From: Parasediminibacterium sp051861445
GTDB lineage: Bacteria > Bacteroidota > Bacteroidia > Chitinophagales > Chitinophagaceae
Assembly: GCA_051861445.1 (NCBI GenBank)
Contig: JBHYCS010000006.1
Span: 117,575 to 181,574 of the forward strand
Length of the DNA: 64,000 nucleotides
Reading direction: 5' to 3'
Part shown: in pieces, positions 44,990-53,712 of the stretch
Numbering within the stretch: the first letter of the stretch is position 1
Layout of the letters: each line of letters begins with the position of its first letter
Made by a program: the position numbers and the translations under genes
The notes under the pieces: model-generated
Databases searched by the model: none
What the model saw: the letters and a program-made list of their open reading frames with translations, nothing else
Told to the model about the DNA's origin: nothing

Positions 44990-46672
44990 ATGAAAATATT
45001 TTTAGCACAACAAAACTATCATATTGGCAATTTTGAAAGTAATACACAAAAAATAATTGATGCCATTGAGTATGCAAAAAAAAATGGAGGCGATTTAATT
45101 GTGTTTAGTGAAATGAGTGTTTGTGGTTATCCGGCAAGAGATTTTGTTGAGTTTTCTGACTTTATAAATAAATGTTACGAAGCCATAGACCTTATAAAAA
45201 AACATGCTGATACCATTGCTGTACTTATTGGTTCACCTGCAAGAAATACTTATTCAAAAGGAAAAGATTTGTTTAACGCAGCGTTTTTTTTGTACGAACA
45301 AACAATAAAGGCAGAAATACACAAAACGCTTTTACCTACTTATGACGTATTTGACGAATATCGTTATTTTGAACCAGCATACGAATGGAATGTTGTTGAG
45401 TTTAAAGGTAAAAAACTAGCCATTAGCATTTGTGAAGATATTTGGAATTTGGGCGACAATCCTTTGTACAGAATTTGTCCAATGGATCAGCTCATGCAAT
45501 TTGCACCTGATGTAATGATTAATTTAAGTGCTAGTCCATTCGATTATACACATGAAGAAGATAGAAAAGCGGTGGTAAAAGCAAATGTGACCAAATACCA
45601 AATACCGATGTTTTATTGCAATGCAGTGGGTAGTCAAACAGAAATTGTTTTTGATGGAGGATCATTAATTTTTGATAAACATGCCAATTTAATAAAATCG
45701 TTTCCTTTATTCGAAGAAGCAATAGATGCTGTTACTTTAAACAATGATGGCAGCATATCAGAACCAATTTTGGAAGAAAGCACACAACTTCCACAACAAG
45801 AATTTAATCCACCAACACTACAAGAAAATTTAAATATTCATCAAATTTATCAAGCACTCATTTTTGGTATTAAAGATTATTTTACAAAAATGGGTTTTAC
45901 AAAAGCTATTTTAGGTAGTAGTGGAGGAATAGATTCGGCTGTCGTATTAGCTTTGGCTTGTGAAGCATTGGGTAGCGAAAATGTAAAAGCAGTGCTAATG
46001 CCATCACCATACAGTACCGAACATTCTGTAAACGATGCAGTAGCCTTAAGTAAAAATTTAAACAATCCATACGACATTATTCGTATCAACCATATTTATG
46101 AGCAATTTTTAGAAACACTTTCACCCGTTTTTAATAACCTTCCCTTTTCTTTGGCAGAAGAAAATATACAAAGCCGAACAAGAGGGAATTTATTAATGGC
46201 AATGGCTAACAAATTTGGTTATGTATTACTCAACACAAGCAACAAAAGCGAATTATCTACAGGTTATGGCACTTTATATGGAGATATGGCTGGTGGTTTA
46301 GGCGTTTTAGGCGATTGCTACAAATTACAGGTATATGAATTGGCAAAATACATTAATAGAGAAAAAGAAATTATTCCAAATAATATAATTACTAAGGCAC
46401 CAAGTGCAGAATTAAGACCAAACCAAAAAGATAGCGATAGCTTACCTGATTATGCTGTTCTTGATAAAATTTTGTATCAATATATTGAAAGAAGAATTGG
46501 ACCAACAGAAATAAAAGTCCAAGGATTTGATGCAAGTTTGGTAGATAGAACATTAAAAATGGTAAATAACAACGAGTATAAACGCAATCAATTTTGCCCA
46601 ATTATCAGAATTTCTCCCAAAGCATTTGGTGTTGGAAGAAGAGTGCCAATTGTAGGTAAATATTTAAGTTAA
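44990..46672 (+). CDS. nadE: Glutamine-dependent NAD+ synthase
   Basis: A 560-residue two-domain enzyme. The N-terminal nitrilase-type glutaminase (about 1-270) has the Glu-Lys-Cys triad: Glu41 (VFSEMSVCGYP), Lys in IHKTLLPTY and Cys in ISICEDIWN. The C-terminal synthetase has the P-loop SSGGIDSAVV and NTSNKSELSTGYGTLYGD. It amidates nicotinate adenine dinucleotide to NAD+ using glutamine-derived ammonia. The end KRNQFCPIIRISPKAFG is typical of the family. Confidence 0.96.
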   Translation: MKIFLAQQNYHIGNFESNTQKIIDAIEYAKKNGGDLIVFSEMSVCGYPARDFVEFSDFINKCYEAIDLIKKHADTIAVLIGSPARNTYSKGKDLFNAAFFLYEQTIKAEIHKTLLPTYDVFDEYRYFEPAYEWNVVEFKGKKLAISICEDIWNLGDNPLYRICPMDQLMQFAPDVMINLSASPFDYTHEEDRKAVVKANVTKYQIPMFYCNAVGSQTEIVFDGGSLIFDKHANLIKSFPLFEEAIDAVTLNNDGSISEPILEESTQLPQQEFNPPTLQENLNIHQIYQALIFGIKDYFTKMGFTKAILGSSGGIDSAVVLALACEALGSENVKAVLMPSPYSTEHSVNDAVALSKNLNNPYDIIRINHIYEQFLETLSPVFNNLPFSLAEENIQSRTRGNLLMAMANKFGYVLLNTSNKSELSTGYGTLYGDMAGGLGVLGDCYKLQVYELAKYINREKEIIPNNIITKAPSAELRPNQKDSDSLPDYAVLDKILYQYIERRIGPTEIKVQGFDASLVDRTLKMVNNNEYKRNQFCPIIRISPKAFGVGRRVPIVGKYLS

Positions 46673-46700
46673 CTGTTGTAAATATTTTATTTCTAAACAC

Positions 46701-46741
46701 CCATTCAATTTTTAGAATTCTTTAATTGAATGGTTTTTTTT
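46701..46741 (+). terminator. Terminator of nadE
   Basis: CCATTCAATT / AATTGAATGG perfect 10-base inverted repeat with a 13-base loop and a run of T residues, 28 bases after the stop codon. Confidence 0.85.
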
Positions 46742-46824
46742 ATTCGTTTATAATTAAAACATTTATCCATTATGTTTTCAGTTTTTCTTTCAGAAAAAAT
46801 ATTTTTTGAATTACTATGTAGCAC

Positions 46825-46853
46825 TATATTTGTAAAACTAACAAACGTTAGTT
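46825..46853 (+). promoter_or_regulatory. Acyl-CoA dehydrogenase promoter with overlapping TetR-type palindrome
   Basis: TATATTTG (46825-46832) is a perfect -7 element. Three bases later the inverted repeat AACTAAC-AAAC-GTTAGTT (46836-46853) covers the expected transcription start. Its size and symmetry fit TetR/FadR-like repressor operators often found near fatty-acid oxidation genes. Confidence 0.6.
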
Positions 46854-46866
46854 AATAGCTTGCCAT

Positions 46867-48006
46867 ATGAATTTTGAAACAACAGAGTTAACCAAACAGG
46901 TAGCACAAACAGCAAAAGATTTTGCCAACCAAAACATTAAACCACATTTAATGGAATGGGATGAATCTCAAACCTTTCCTGTTGAAATATTTAAACAAAT
47001 GGGACAATTGGGGTTAATGGGTGTTTTAGTGCCAGAACAATATGGTGGTGCAGGTTTAAGCTATTTCGAATACAATGCCATTATTCAAGAAATAGCCAAA
47101 GTTTGTGGATCAATTGGTTTAAGTTTGGCAGCACATAATAGCCTTTGCACAAACCATATTTTAATGTTTGGAAACGAACAACAAAAGCAAAAATATTTAC
47201 CCAAATTAGCTACAGCAGAATTTATTGGTGCTTGGGGTTTAACCGAACCAAATACAGGAAGCGATGCTAGCAACATGCAAACTACAGCAATTAAAAAAGG
47301 CGATGACTGGATTTTAAATGGAACAAAAAGTTGGATTACACATGGGAAAAGTGGAGATGTTGCAGTAGTAATTTGTAGAACGGGTGAGCCACGTACAAAG
47401 AATAACTCTACAGCATTTATAGTTGAAAGAAGCACTAAAGGTTTTATGGCTGGAAAAAAAGAAAACAAGTTGGGAATGCGTTCCAGCGAAACCTGTGAAA
47501 TGATTTTTGATAATTGTATCATCAGTGATCAGCAAAGATTGGGAGAAATTGGCGATGGCTTTCATCAAGCAATGAAAATTTTAGATGGTGGTAGAATTTC
47601 TATCGCAGCTTTATCGGTAGGTATTGCAAAAGGTGCTTATGAAGCAGCTATTCAATATTCAAAAGAACGTCATCAGTTCAACCAACCCATTGCAAACTTT
47701 CAAGGAATTAGTTTCAAATTAGCCGATATGGCTACAGAAATTATGGCTGCAGAATTACTTACACAACAAGCTTGTGATTTAAAAATGAGCAATAAATCTG
47801 TTACCAAACAAAGTGCAATGGCAAAATATTATGCAAGTGAAGTAGCAGTTAAAGTTGCTACCGATGCTGTACAGATTTTTGGTGGCTACGGATATACAAA
47901 AGATTTTCCAGTAGAAAAATATTATAGAGATGCTAAGCTTTGTACAATTGGCGAAGGCACTTCTGAAATACAAAAAATTGTAATCGCCAGAGAAGTATTA
48001 CAATAA
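46867..48006 (+). CDS. Acyl-CoA dehydrogenase
   Basis: A 379-residue flavoprotein of the short/medium-chain acyl-CoA dehydrogenase type. The family marks are WGLTEPNTGSDASNMQTTA, NGTKSWITHG (FAD and substrate pocket), QIFGGYGYTKDFPVEKYYRD (as QIFGGYGY and TKDFPVEKYYRD) and the catalytic-base region LCTIGEGTSEIQ with its Glu. It oxidises acyl-CoA to enoyl-CoA with FAD. No other beta-oxidation gene is nearby. It has its own promoter, operator-like palindrome and terminator, so it is a single-gene regulon unit. Confidence 0.93.
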   Translation: MNFETTELTKQVAQTAKDFANQNIKPHLMEWDESQTFPVEIFKQMGQLGLMGVLVPEQYGGAGLSYFEYNAIIQEIAKVCGSIGLSLAAHNSLCTNHILMFGNEQQKQKYLPKLATAEFIGAWGLTEPNTGSDASNMQTTAIKKGDDWILNGTKSWITHGKSGDVAVVICRTGEPRTKNNSTAFIVERSTKGFMAGKKENKLGMRSSETCEMIFDNCIISDQQRLGEIGDGFHQAMKILDGGRISIAALSVGIAKGAYEAAIQYSKERHQFNQPIANFQGISFKLADMATEIMAAELLTQQACDLKMSNKSVTKQSAMAKYYASEVAVKVATDAVQIFGGYGYTKDFPVEKYYRDAKLCTIGEGTSEIQKIVIAREVLQ

Positions 48007-48036
48007 CAATTTTTTTTGATTGCTTGCTCTTTACAC

Positions 48037-48062
48037 AACCTTCTTTTCTAAGAAGGTTTTTT
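48037..48062 (+). terminator. Terminator of the acyl-CoA dehydrogenase gene
   Basis: AACCTTCTT / AAGAAGGTT hairpin with a 4-base loop followed by T residues, 30 bases after the stop codon. Confidence 0.85.
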
Positions 48063-48109
48063 GTTTTTTATAACAATAATTATTTTGGTTAATAGAAAAC
48101 AAATCAATT

Positions 48110-48126
48110 ACTTTGTTTTTCAAAGT
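48110..48126 (+). promoter_or_regulatory. ACTTTG-N5-CAAAGT inverted repeat, copy 1
   Basis: ACTTTG / CAAAGT around five T residues, six bases before the ATG at 48133. It overlaps a -7-like TTACTTTG. A near-identical site precedes creD at 49099-49115, and a winged-helix regulator gene lies between the two targets. Confidence 0.45.
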
Positions 48127-48132
48127 GCTTTT

Positions 48133-48765
48133 ATGAATAACAAAAATGAACACTTAGATACGCTGAATGACATAAAACAGTTAATGGAAAAAAGCAGCCG
48201 CTTCATTAGCCTTAGTGGTTTAAGCGGAATTGCAGCTGGTATTTGTGGTATTGTTAGTGCATATATTGCCCATACAATTATTGGTAATTATTACAATGCA
48301 TATAATGGTCGTGGCTATTGGCAATTAGAAAGTTTCAAAACTTTAGAAACAAAGCTTTTTATTTTAGGTATAGCAACCATGCTGCTTGCAGCTAGTTTGG
48401 GTTTTTATTTTACGTGGAGAAAATCTAAACTAAATAAAGTAAATATTTTTAATACTAGTAGCAAACGCTTGTTTGTGAATATCTGTATTCCACTAGCTGC
48501 TGGTGGAATTTTTGTTATTGGTATGTTGGCCAATAATGTTTGGCAATTTATTGGTCCTGCTTGTTTAATTTTTTATGGATTAGCCTTAATAAATGGTAGT
48601 AAATACACACTTGATGAAGTAAGATACTTAGGATTTTGTGAGATTATTTTAGGCGGTATCAATTTATTTTATGTTGGTTACGGTTTGTACTTTTGGGCCA
48701 TTGGTTTTGGTATTTTGCATATTGTTTATGGAATAATTATGTGGAACAAATACGATAGACATTAA
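48133..48765 (+). CDS. Multi-helix membrane protein linked to a winged-helix regulator
   Basis: A 210-residue protein from the ATG at 48133; earlier in-frame codons lie upstream of the predicted promoter. An amphipathic start (NEHLDTLNDIKQLMEKSSRFI, as NEHLDTLNDIKQ and LMEKSSRFI) is followed by five to six membrane helices (SGLSGIAAGICGIVSAYI, LFILGIATMLLAASLGFYF and others). I do not recognise a named family. The winged-helix gene starts 18 bases downstream and creD follows, so this is the first gene of a three-gene envelope module. Confidence 0.7.
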   Translation: MNNKNEHLDTLNDIKQLMEKSSRFISLSGLSGIAAGICGIVSAYIAHTIIGNYYNAYNGRGYWQLESFKTLETKLFILGIATMLLAASLGFYFTWRKSKLNKVNIFNTSSKRLFVNICIPLAAGGIFVIGMLANNVWQFIGPACLIFYGLALINGSKYTLDEVRYLGFCEIILGGINLFYVGYGLYFWAIGFGILHIVYGIIMWNKYDRH

Positions 48766-48783
48766 TGAGGGAAAGTTGATAAC

Positions 48784-49083
48784 ATGAAAAATCCGATTGA
48801 GCATTTAAATAAAGTTTTTGATAATCGTTTACGATTAGGTATTATGAGTACCCTAATGGTAAATGCAGAAATTAATTTTAATGAATTGAAGGAATTGATG
48901 CAAGCCACCGATGGAAATCTTGCTAGCCATATTAAAGGACTAGAAGAAAGCGGATATATTAAAGTACAAAAAGGATTTATCGGAAGAAAAACAAATACCA
49001 CTTACACTGCTACAAAAGCTGGTGAAAAAGCATTTAAACAGCATTTACAAGCACTTGAAGAAATGATTAAATCGAGTAAATAA
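48784..49083 (+). CDS. Winged-helix transcriptional regulator
   Basis: A 99-residue DNA-binding protein that is almost only a winged helix: LNKVFDNRLRLGIMSTLMVN, NFNELKELMQATDGNLASHI (recognition helix region) and YIKVQKGFIGRKTNTTYTATKAG (wing, as YIKVQKGFIGRK and TNTTYTATKAG). It resembles the ArsR/MarR-like single-domain regulators found next to CreD in Bacteroidota. Inverted repeats ACTTTG-N5-CAAAG before the membrane protein gene and before creD are candidate sites. Confidence 0.88.
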   Translation: MKNPIEHLNKVFDNRLRLGIMSTLMVNAEINFNELKELMQATDGNLASHIKGLEESGYIKVQKGFIGRKTNTTYTATKAGEKAFKQHLQALEEMIKSSK

Positions 49084-49098
49084 TTTTTTTATCCATAT

Positions 49099-49115
49099 AC
49101 TTTGAATTTCAAAGC
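49099..49115 (+). promoter_or_regulatory. ACTTTG-N5-CAAAGC inverted repeat, copy 2
   Basis: ACTTTGAA / TTTCAAAGC, matching copy 1 at 48110-48126 in both half-sites except the last base. It overlaps a -7-like ATACTTTG and lies 19 bases before the creD ATG at 49135. Confidence 0.45.
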
Positions 49116-49134
49116 ACTTTTAAATAATAATAAA

Positions 49135-50490
49135 ATGAACACAACAACTGAAACAACAATGGACTTAAACAATGAGCTATTAACTACACAAAAAAATAGC
49201 AATAAACTATTGTACAAAGCCATAACTACAGGGCTTTTAATTCTAGCAATGCTTGTGCCTACTTTTTTTGTTGAAAATATTATTCAAGAGAGAGCAAATC
49301 GGCAACAAGAAGTAGTAAAAGAAGTATCTGCTAAGTGGGCAAATGCACAAACAATTACCAATCCATATTTATACATTCCGTATATTTCAAGTGAAAAAAA
49401 TAAGAATGGTAAAGACACGCTAATTAACAGAAGCTTACTCATTCTTCCAGAAAATTTATCTACAAATTCTAGTATTATTCCAGAAGAGCGTCCTCGATCT
49501 ATTTACAAAGTACTATTGTACAAAAGTGCTACACAATCTACTGGTAACTTTTTAATTCAATTACCTAAAGAAATTAAACTTGAATCATTGCTTTTAAACG
49601 AAGCAAGAATATGTATTGGCATTTCAGATTTTAAGGGAATTGAAGAAAAAATTGTAGTTCAATTCAATAATACAAATTATGAACTTACGCCTGGCTTACC
49701 AAATAAGCAATTAGATGATATTGGATTGTCTGCACCCATACAATTGAGTAGTGATGCTTTGAGCAAACCGCTACATTTTGGTGTACAAATAAAACTAAAA
49801 GGTAGTGAAAAGTTATACTTTACACCACTTGCAGGCAACAGCTCATTTAAGATGAATGGAAAATGGAGTAGCCCATCTTTTGATGGAATTACCTTACCAA
49901 ATGAAAGAAGCATTTCGAAAAATAAATTTGATGCTAATTGGACATTTAATAAAGCAAGCCTGCCTTTTACAACTACACTTACAGAATTTGATGAAATAAA
50001 TAAAAGCAGCTTTGCTTTTGGTGTAAACATGATTCAACCGGCAGATCAATATGCTAAAACTGAAAGAAGTATTAAATATGCAATCTTAATTATTGGTTTA
50101 ACATTTAGTTTGTTTTTCATTATTGAGTTGATGCAAAAAAAGCCATTACACCCTATTCAATATATTTTAGTAGGAATAGCACTTTGCATTTTTTATACAT
50201 TATTACTTTCTATTGGTGAATTTATGCAGTTTAACTATGCCTATTTATTAGCAGCTTCAGCTACCATTTTACTAATATTTTTCTACACAAAAAGTCACTT
50301 TGGCAGTTGGCTTACTGCTAGTATTTTCGGCGGAATTTTAACAGTGCTGTACGGTTTTATTTTAGTATTGATTCAATTAGAAGATACAGCATTATTGGTA
50401 GGAAGTATTGGTTTATTCATTGTTTTAGCCCTAGTAATGTATAGCAGTAGAAAAATCAATTGGTATCAACCATCATTAACGCAAGTATAG
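49135..50490 (+). CDS. creD: CreD-like inner membrane protein
   Basis: A 451-residue protein from the ATG at 49135, since an upstream TTG at 49102 lies inside the predicted promoter. One N-terminal helix (LLYKAITTGLLILAMLVPTFF) leads to a large periplasmic domain (about 45-300), then about five to six C-terminal helices (YAILIIGLTFSLFFIIELM, ILVGIALCIFYTLLLSIGEF and on). HPIQYILVGIALCIFYTLLLS is the CreD hallmark (as HPIQYILVG and IALCIFYTLLLS). CreD affects envelope integrity and tolerance to colicins or beta-lactams in other bacteria. Likely under the adjacent regulator. Confidence 0.88.
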   Translation: MNTTTETTMDLNNELLTTQKNSNKLLYKAITTGLLILAMLVPTFFVENIIQERANRQQEVVKEVSAKWANAQTITNPYLYIPYISSEKNKNGKDTLINRSLLILPENLSTNSSIIPEERPRSIYKVLLYKSATQSTGNFLIQLPKEIKLESLLLNEARICIGISDFKGIEEKIVVQFNNTNYELTPGLPNKQLDDIGLSAPIQLSSDALSKPLHFGVQIKLKGSEKLYFTPLAGNSSFKMNGKWSSPSFDGITLPNERSISKNKFDANWTFNKASLPFTTTLTEFDEINKSSFAFGVNMIQPADQYAKTERSIKYAILIIGLTFSLFFIIELMQKKPLHPIQYILVGIALCIFYTLLLSIGEFMQFNYAYLLAASATILLIFFYTKSHFGSWLTASIFGGILTVLYGFILVLIQLEDTALLVGSIGLFIVLALVMYSSRKINWYQPSLTQV

Positions 50491-50506
50491 ATATACAATT
50501 TGAAAA

Positions 50507-50881
50507 ATGATTGTTATGCAAAAACAAACTTTTGCCCATGCATTGTTACATGCAGCGAATGGTATTCATTGCTTTTTTAAAACGGAAAGAAATGGAAAAA
50601 TTCAGTTGATAGTTGCTGTAATTACATTGTTAATAGCTTTTGTGGTAAAAATTTCAGCGATAGAATGGATGGCAATTGTTGGATGCATTGCATTGGTAAT
50701 TTGTTTAGAAATGGTGAATACAGCCATAGAATTGTTGTGTAACATGGTAGAGCCCAACTATAATACTAGTATAAAAACAATTAAAGATTTAGCAGCTGCT
50801 GCAGTATTCTGTAGCAGCATTGCTAGCATTATTGTTGGTGGTATCATCTTTATTCCTAAAATATTTATTTATGAAAAATAA
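50507..50881 (+). CDS. dgkA: Diacylglycerol/undecaprenol kinase family protein
   Basis: A 124-residue small integral membrane kinase with about three helices. ERNGKIQLIVAVI, CLEMVNTAIELLCNMVEP (the catalytic Glu-containing signature) and IKDLAAAAVFCSSI are the DgkA family marks. Bacterial members of this short type often phosphorylate undecaprenol to recycle the cell-wall carrier. An ATG at 50516 is an alternative start. The last codons overlap the start of the DUF1361 gene. Confidence 0.9.
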   Translation: MIVMQKQTFAHALLHAANGIHCFFKTERNGKIQLIVAVITLLIAFVVKISAIEWMAIVGCIALVICLEMVNTAIELLCNMVEPNYNTSIKTIKDLAAAAVFCSSIASIIVGGIIFIPKIFIYEK

Positions 50882-51533
50882 GCTTTCACTGATCGAGAAA
50901 ATGATTGGTATTTCAGTACTATTTAATATGCTTTTACTGTTTGTAAGAATCATTTATACCCAAGAACTAACGTATGGATTTTATATATGGAATACCATTT
51001 TGGCATTAATTCCATTAACGATTAGTAGAAAAATAATGCTTAAGAAAAAATGGAAATGGTTTACGATTATTCCACTATTTATTTGGCTATTATTTTTACC
51101 AAATGCCCCTTACTTAATTACAGATATTTTTCATTTTGAAAAAAGAAATCCTATTCCTTTATGGTTCGATTTAATGATAGTAATGTCGGCTGCATGGAAT
51201 GGTTTAATTATTTGCATCATTTCAATTTTACAAATAGAAAGCTTTGTTATAAAAACCGTTCAGATAAAATGGATAGCAACATTGCTTTCTCCAACATGTA
51301 TTCTTTTATGTGGCTATGGCGTTTTTATAGGACGCTTTAATAGATTTAATAGTTGGGATATAGTAACCAAACCACACAATATTGCCTATAACTTTTTATT
51401 GCAACTAAGACATCCATTTCAACATATACATGTTTGGGGTTTTACAATTGTATTTGCCAGCTTTTTAGCCATTTTTTATTACACTATTGTTTTACTAAAA
51501 AGAATGCAACAGAACGCACCATTAGGTTTATAA
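50871..51533 (+). CDS. DUF1361 membrane protein
   Basis: A 220-residue membrane protein from the ATG at 50871, which overlaps the dgkA end by 11 bases. It has about six helices. FYIWNTILALIPLTIS, FLPNAPYLITDIFHF and SWDIVTKPHNIAYNF are the DUF1361 family blocks (conserved NAPY and polar residues in the membrane). No function is established for the family. Translational coupling to dgkA suggests an envelope-lipid role. Confidence 0.85.
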   Translation: MKNKLSLIEKMIGISVLFNMLLLFVRIIYTQELTYGFYIWNTILALIPLTISRKIMLKKKWKWFTIIPLFIWLLFLPNAPYLITDIFHFEKRNPIPLWFDLMIVMSAAWNGLIICIISILQIESFVIKTVQIKWIATLLSPTCILLCGYGVFIGRFNRFNSWDIVTKPHNIAYNFLLQLRHPFQHIHVWGFTIVFASFLAIFYYTIVLLKRMQQNAPLGL

Positions 51534-51543
51534 AAGCAAATAT

Positions 51544-52467
51544 TTATTCTACCGTTAAATAAGCACTTATTTTTTTCAAGAAAGCCTCTTTAATAAATAC
51601 AATCTTTTTTAAATCGTTTATACTAGCATAGTTACCATGTTGCTGTCGATACAAAACAATGGCTTTGGCAACATGACGTTCTATGTATGGATGTGCACTT
51701 AGCTCAAATTCAGAGGCAGTGTTTATGTTTAAACGAATAATATCAGTAGTTTTTAACTGTAAATAAGGTTGTAATAATTGAAATGCAGAATCAGTAATTC
51801 CATACGTTTCTTTTACTTGATCTATAGAAATAAAGCCACCTAATTTATCTCTAAACTTTACAATTTTATAGTGTAATCCATCAGCAATGCCGGGTAAATA
51901 TTTAAGCATTTCAGGTGTAGCTGTATTAATATCAACAGGTTCTAATTTGTTAACGCTGTTAGTGTTTGTAAAACTGTTTCTATTGGTGAAAGCTTGGTTA
52001 TTTGCACTTGCAATTTGTATATATGGAATTATTCTTTCTGCTTCATCATCTCGTAAACCCCAAATTTTCTTAATATCGGTGGGCTGTCTAAACTTTCCGC
52101 CTTTATTTCTATAGTTCAATATGGTTTGTATGGTTTTAGCTCTAAGTCCAAGTTGCTCCCACCCTTTTGCATCAACCGTATTTGGATCAAAAAAGAAGGG
52201 TTTAAAAGTAGTATTAGTAGCTTTATAATCAATAGATTCATTTGTATAGTTCTTGTATTGATTGCCACCGTTTGAAGGTGCTACTATTTTAATTTGTTGA
52301 AATGCTGCAATTTCAGATTTGGTTTCTTCATTTAAGTACGAATTACTTTTCTGTTTTTTATATACATAAGGAACAATGATAAATACAGCCATGAGTAATA
52401 ATAAAAAAATAGTGGCATTTCTTTCCTTAGTAGAAAATGAAAAATAGTCTTTAAAGAGTTGTTTCAT
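51544..52467 (-). CDS. Membrane-anchored helix-hairpin-helix (ComEA-like) protein
   Basis: A 307-residue protein from the ATG at 52467. One N-terminal membrane helix (NATIFLLLLMAVFIIVPYVY) and a low-complexity spacer lead to three helix-hairpin-helix units: FDPNTVDAKGWEQLGLRAKTIQTILNYR (as FDPNTVDAKGWEQLG and LRAKTIQTILNYR, about 97-125), VDINTATPEMLKYLPGIADG, and LNINTASEFELSAHPYIERHVAKAI (as LNINTASEFELSAHP and YIERHVAKAI). The repeats are like ComEA DNA-binding proteins. Outside a competence locus its role is open; it could bind DNA at the membrane. The hydrolase gene upstream overlaps its longer in-frame start. Confidence 0.8.
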   Translation of the reverse strand: MKQLFKDYFSFSTKERNATIFLLLLMAVFIIVPYVYKKQKSNSYLNEETKSEIAAFQQIKIVAPSNGGNQYKNYTNESIDYKATNTTFKPFFFDPNTVDAKGWEQLGLRAKTIQTILNYRNKGGKFRQPTDIKKIWGLRDDEAERIIPYIQIASANNQAFTNRNSFTNTNSVNKLEPVDINTATPEMLKYLPGIADGLHYKIVKFRDKLGGFISIDQVKETYGITDSAFQLLQPYLQLKTTDIIRLNINTASEFELSAHPYIERHVAKAIVLYRQQHGNYASINDLKKIVFIKEAFLKKISAYLTVE

Positions 52468-52511
52468 TACACGTTGTTTTGCTAGGTGTAAAAGAAATAA
52501 ACAAGGCATCT

Positions 52512-53303
52512 TTAAATAGTACAAACCAAGCCATCGTAGGCTAAACGAATGTTAGGGGGCAATTCGTTGTTGATTGCATCATGCAAACCCAATTGGTGAC
52601 TAATATGGGTAAAGTAGGTTTTACTTGGCTTTATTACATTAGCTATATCAATCGCTTCTTGAAAAGTGAAATGAGAAATATGTTTTTCTTTTCTTAATGC
52701 ATTTAAGACTAAAACTTCTGTTCCTTTTATTTTTTCTAATTCACTTTCTTCTATTCTATTTGCATCGGTTATGTAAGTAAAATTGCCAATTCGATACCCA
52801 AAAACCATCATTTGATGATGCCATACTAAAATAGGAATTATTTTAATATCCCCAATAAAAAAAGATTCATTTTTTATAATATGTAGCGTAAGTCGAGGAA
52901 CGCCTGGATATTTTTTTTCAGTAAATGCATAGTGAAATTCTGATTGTATTTGTTTTAATGTAAACTCAGTTGCATAAAGCGGCATATCTTTTTCTTGAAA
53001 ATAATTATATGCCCTAACATCATCTAAACCTGCCACATGATCTTTATGTGCATGTGTATATAAAACAGCATCGAGTTTTTTATTATTGATACGCAACATT
53101 TGGTATCTAAAATCAGGTGTGGTATCTATTATAAAAGTAGTTGTTGCAGATTGAACCAAAATACTGCTTCTGAGTCTATTATCTGCCTTATTGGTAGATG
53201 TACAAACGGCACAATCACAACCAATCATTGGCACTCCACTGCTAGTACCTGTACCTAAAAAAGTAACCGTAATGGTTGGTTGTTGGTATGTTTCAGAAAG
53301 CAT
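52512..53303 (-). CDS. Metallo-beta-lactamase-fold phosphodiesterase, PhnP-like
   Basis: A 263-residue MBL-fold hydrolase. The metal motif is YTHAHKDHVAGLDD (HxHxDH), with further ligands in PDFRYQM, WHHQMMVFGY and FTHISHQLGLH. The opening FLGTGTSSGVPMIGCDCAVC contains the structural zinc cysteines (CDCxxC) typical of PhnP-like cyclic phosphodiesterases. The substrate is unknown; in PhnP it is a cyclic ribose phosphate, and no phosphonate genes are nearby. Confidence 0.87.
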   Translation of the reverse strand: MLSETYQQPTITVTFLGTGTSSGVPMIGCDCAVCTSTNKADNRLRSSILVQSATTTFIIDTTPDFRYQMLRINNKKLDAVLYTHAHKDHVAGLDDVRAYNYFQEKDMPLYATEFTLKQIQSEFHYAFTEKKYPGVPRLTLHIIKNESFFIGDIKIIPILVWHHQMMVFGYRIGNFTYITDANRIEESELEKIKGTEVLVLNALRKEKHISHFTFQEAIDIANVIKPSKTYFTHISHQLGLHDAINNELPPNIRLAYDGLVCTI

Positions 53304-53326
53304 GATAATTGTATAAAAAACAATAT

Positions 53327-53602
53327 TTAAGCAGAGGGAATATCAATTTTTTTAAGCACTTCCTCATATAATTTTTGACTATCGATAGTAAGTTTATCGA
53401 AATCAATCTGAATTTGTGGAATTAGCTCTAGTAGCGTATTTATTCTTCCTTCAACATTTAAAAATTTATTTAAAACCACTACTTTTTTGGCTTCTAACAA
53501 GCACCAACCACTTTGAAAAGTACCACGTTCGTAACGAACTACATACTCACTTTGAGAAAGTATATTTTCTAGTTTATCTAAATTTGTTTGCGTGTATTTC
53601 AT
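53327..53602 (-). CDS. Small conserved protein of unknown function
   Basis: A 91-residue protein from the ATG at 53602 (MKYTQTNLDKLENILSQSEY). VRYERGTFQSGWCLLEAKKVVVLNKFLN is a compact alpha/beta block (as VRYERGTFQSGW and CLLEAKKVVVLNKFLN), followed by an amphipathic helix (GRINTLLELIPQI). It has no export signal or membrane helix. I do not know the family; it is likely cytoplasmic. It lies between the PhnP-like and porX genes on the same strand. Confidence 0.65.
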   Translation of the reverse strand: MKYTQTNLDKLENILSQSEYVVRYERGTFQSGWCLLEAKKVVVLNKFLNVEGRINTLLELIPQIQIDFDKLTIDSQKLYEEVLKKIDIPSA

Positions 53603-53712
53603 AGTATTTACCAAAAAATGTGTACAAGAACAACAATGTAAAGTTAAATAATGGCTTTACAAACAGCTATTCTTTTATCCACATAAAAGGCAATTAAAGA
53701 CAACCTAATTTG

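Noticed and set aside
47085..47522. Long antisense open frame inside the acyl-CoA dehydrogenase gene
   Set aside because: It lies entirely opposite a well-supported gene and shows no recognisable motif.
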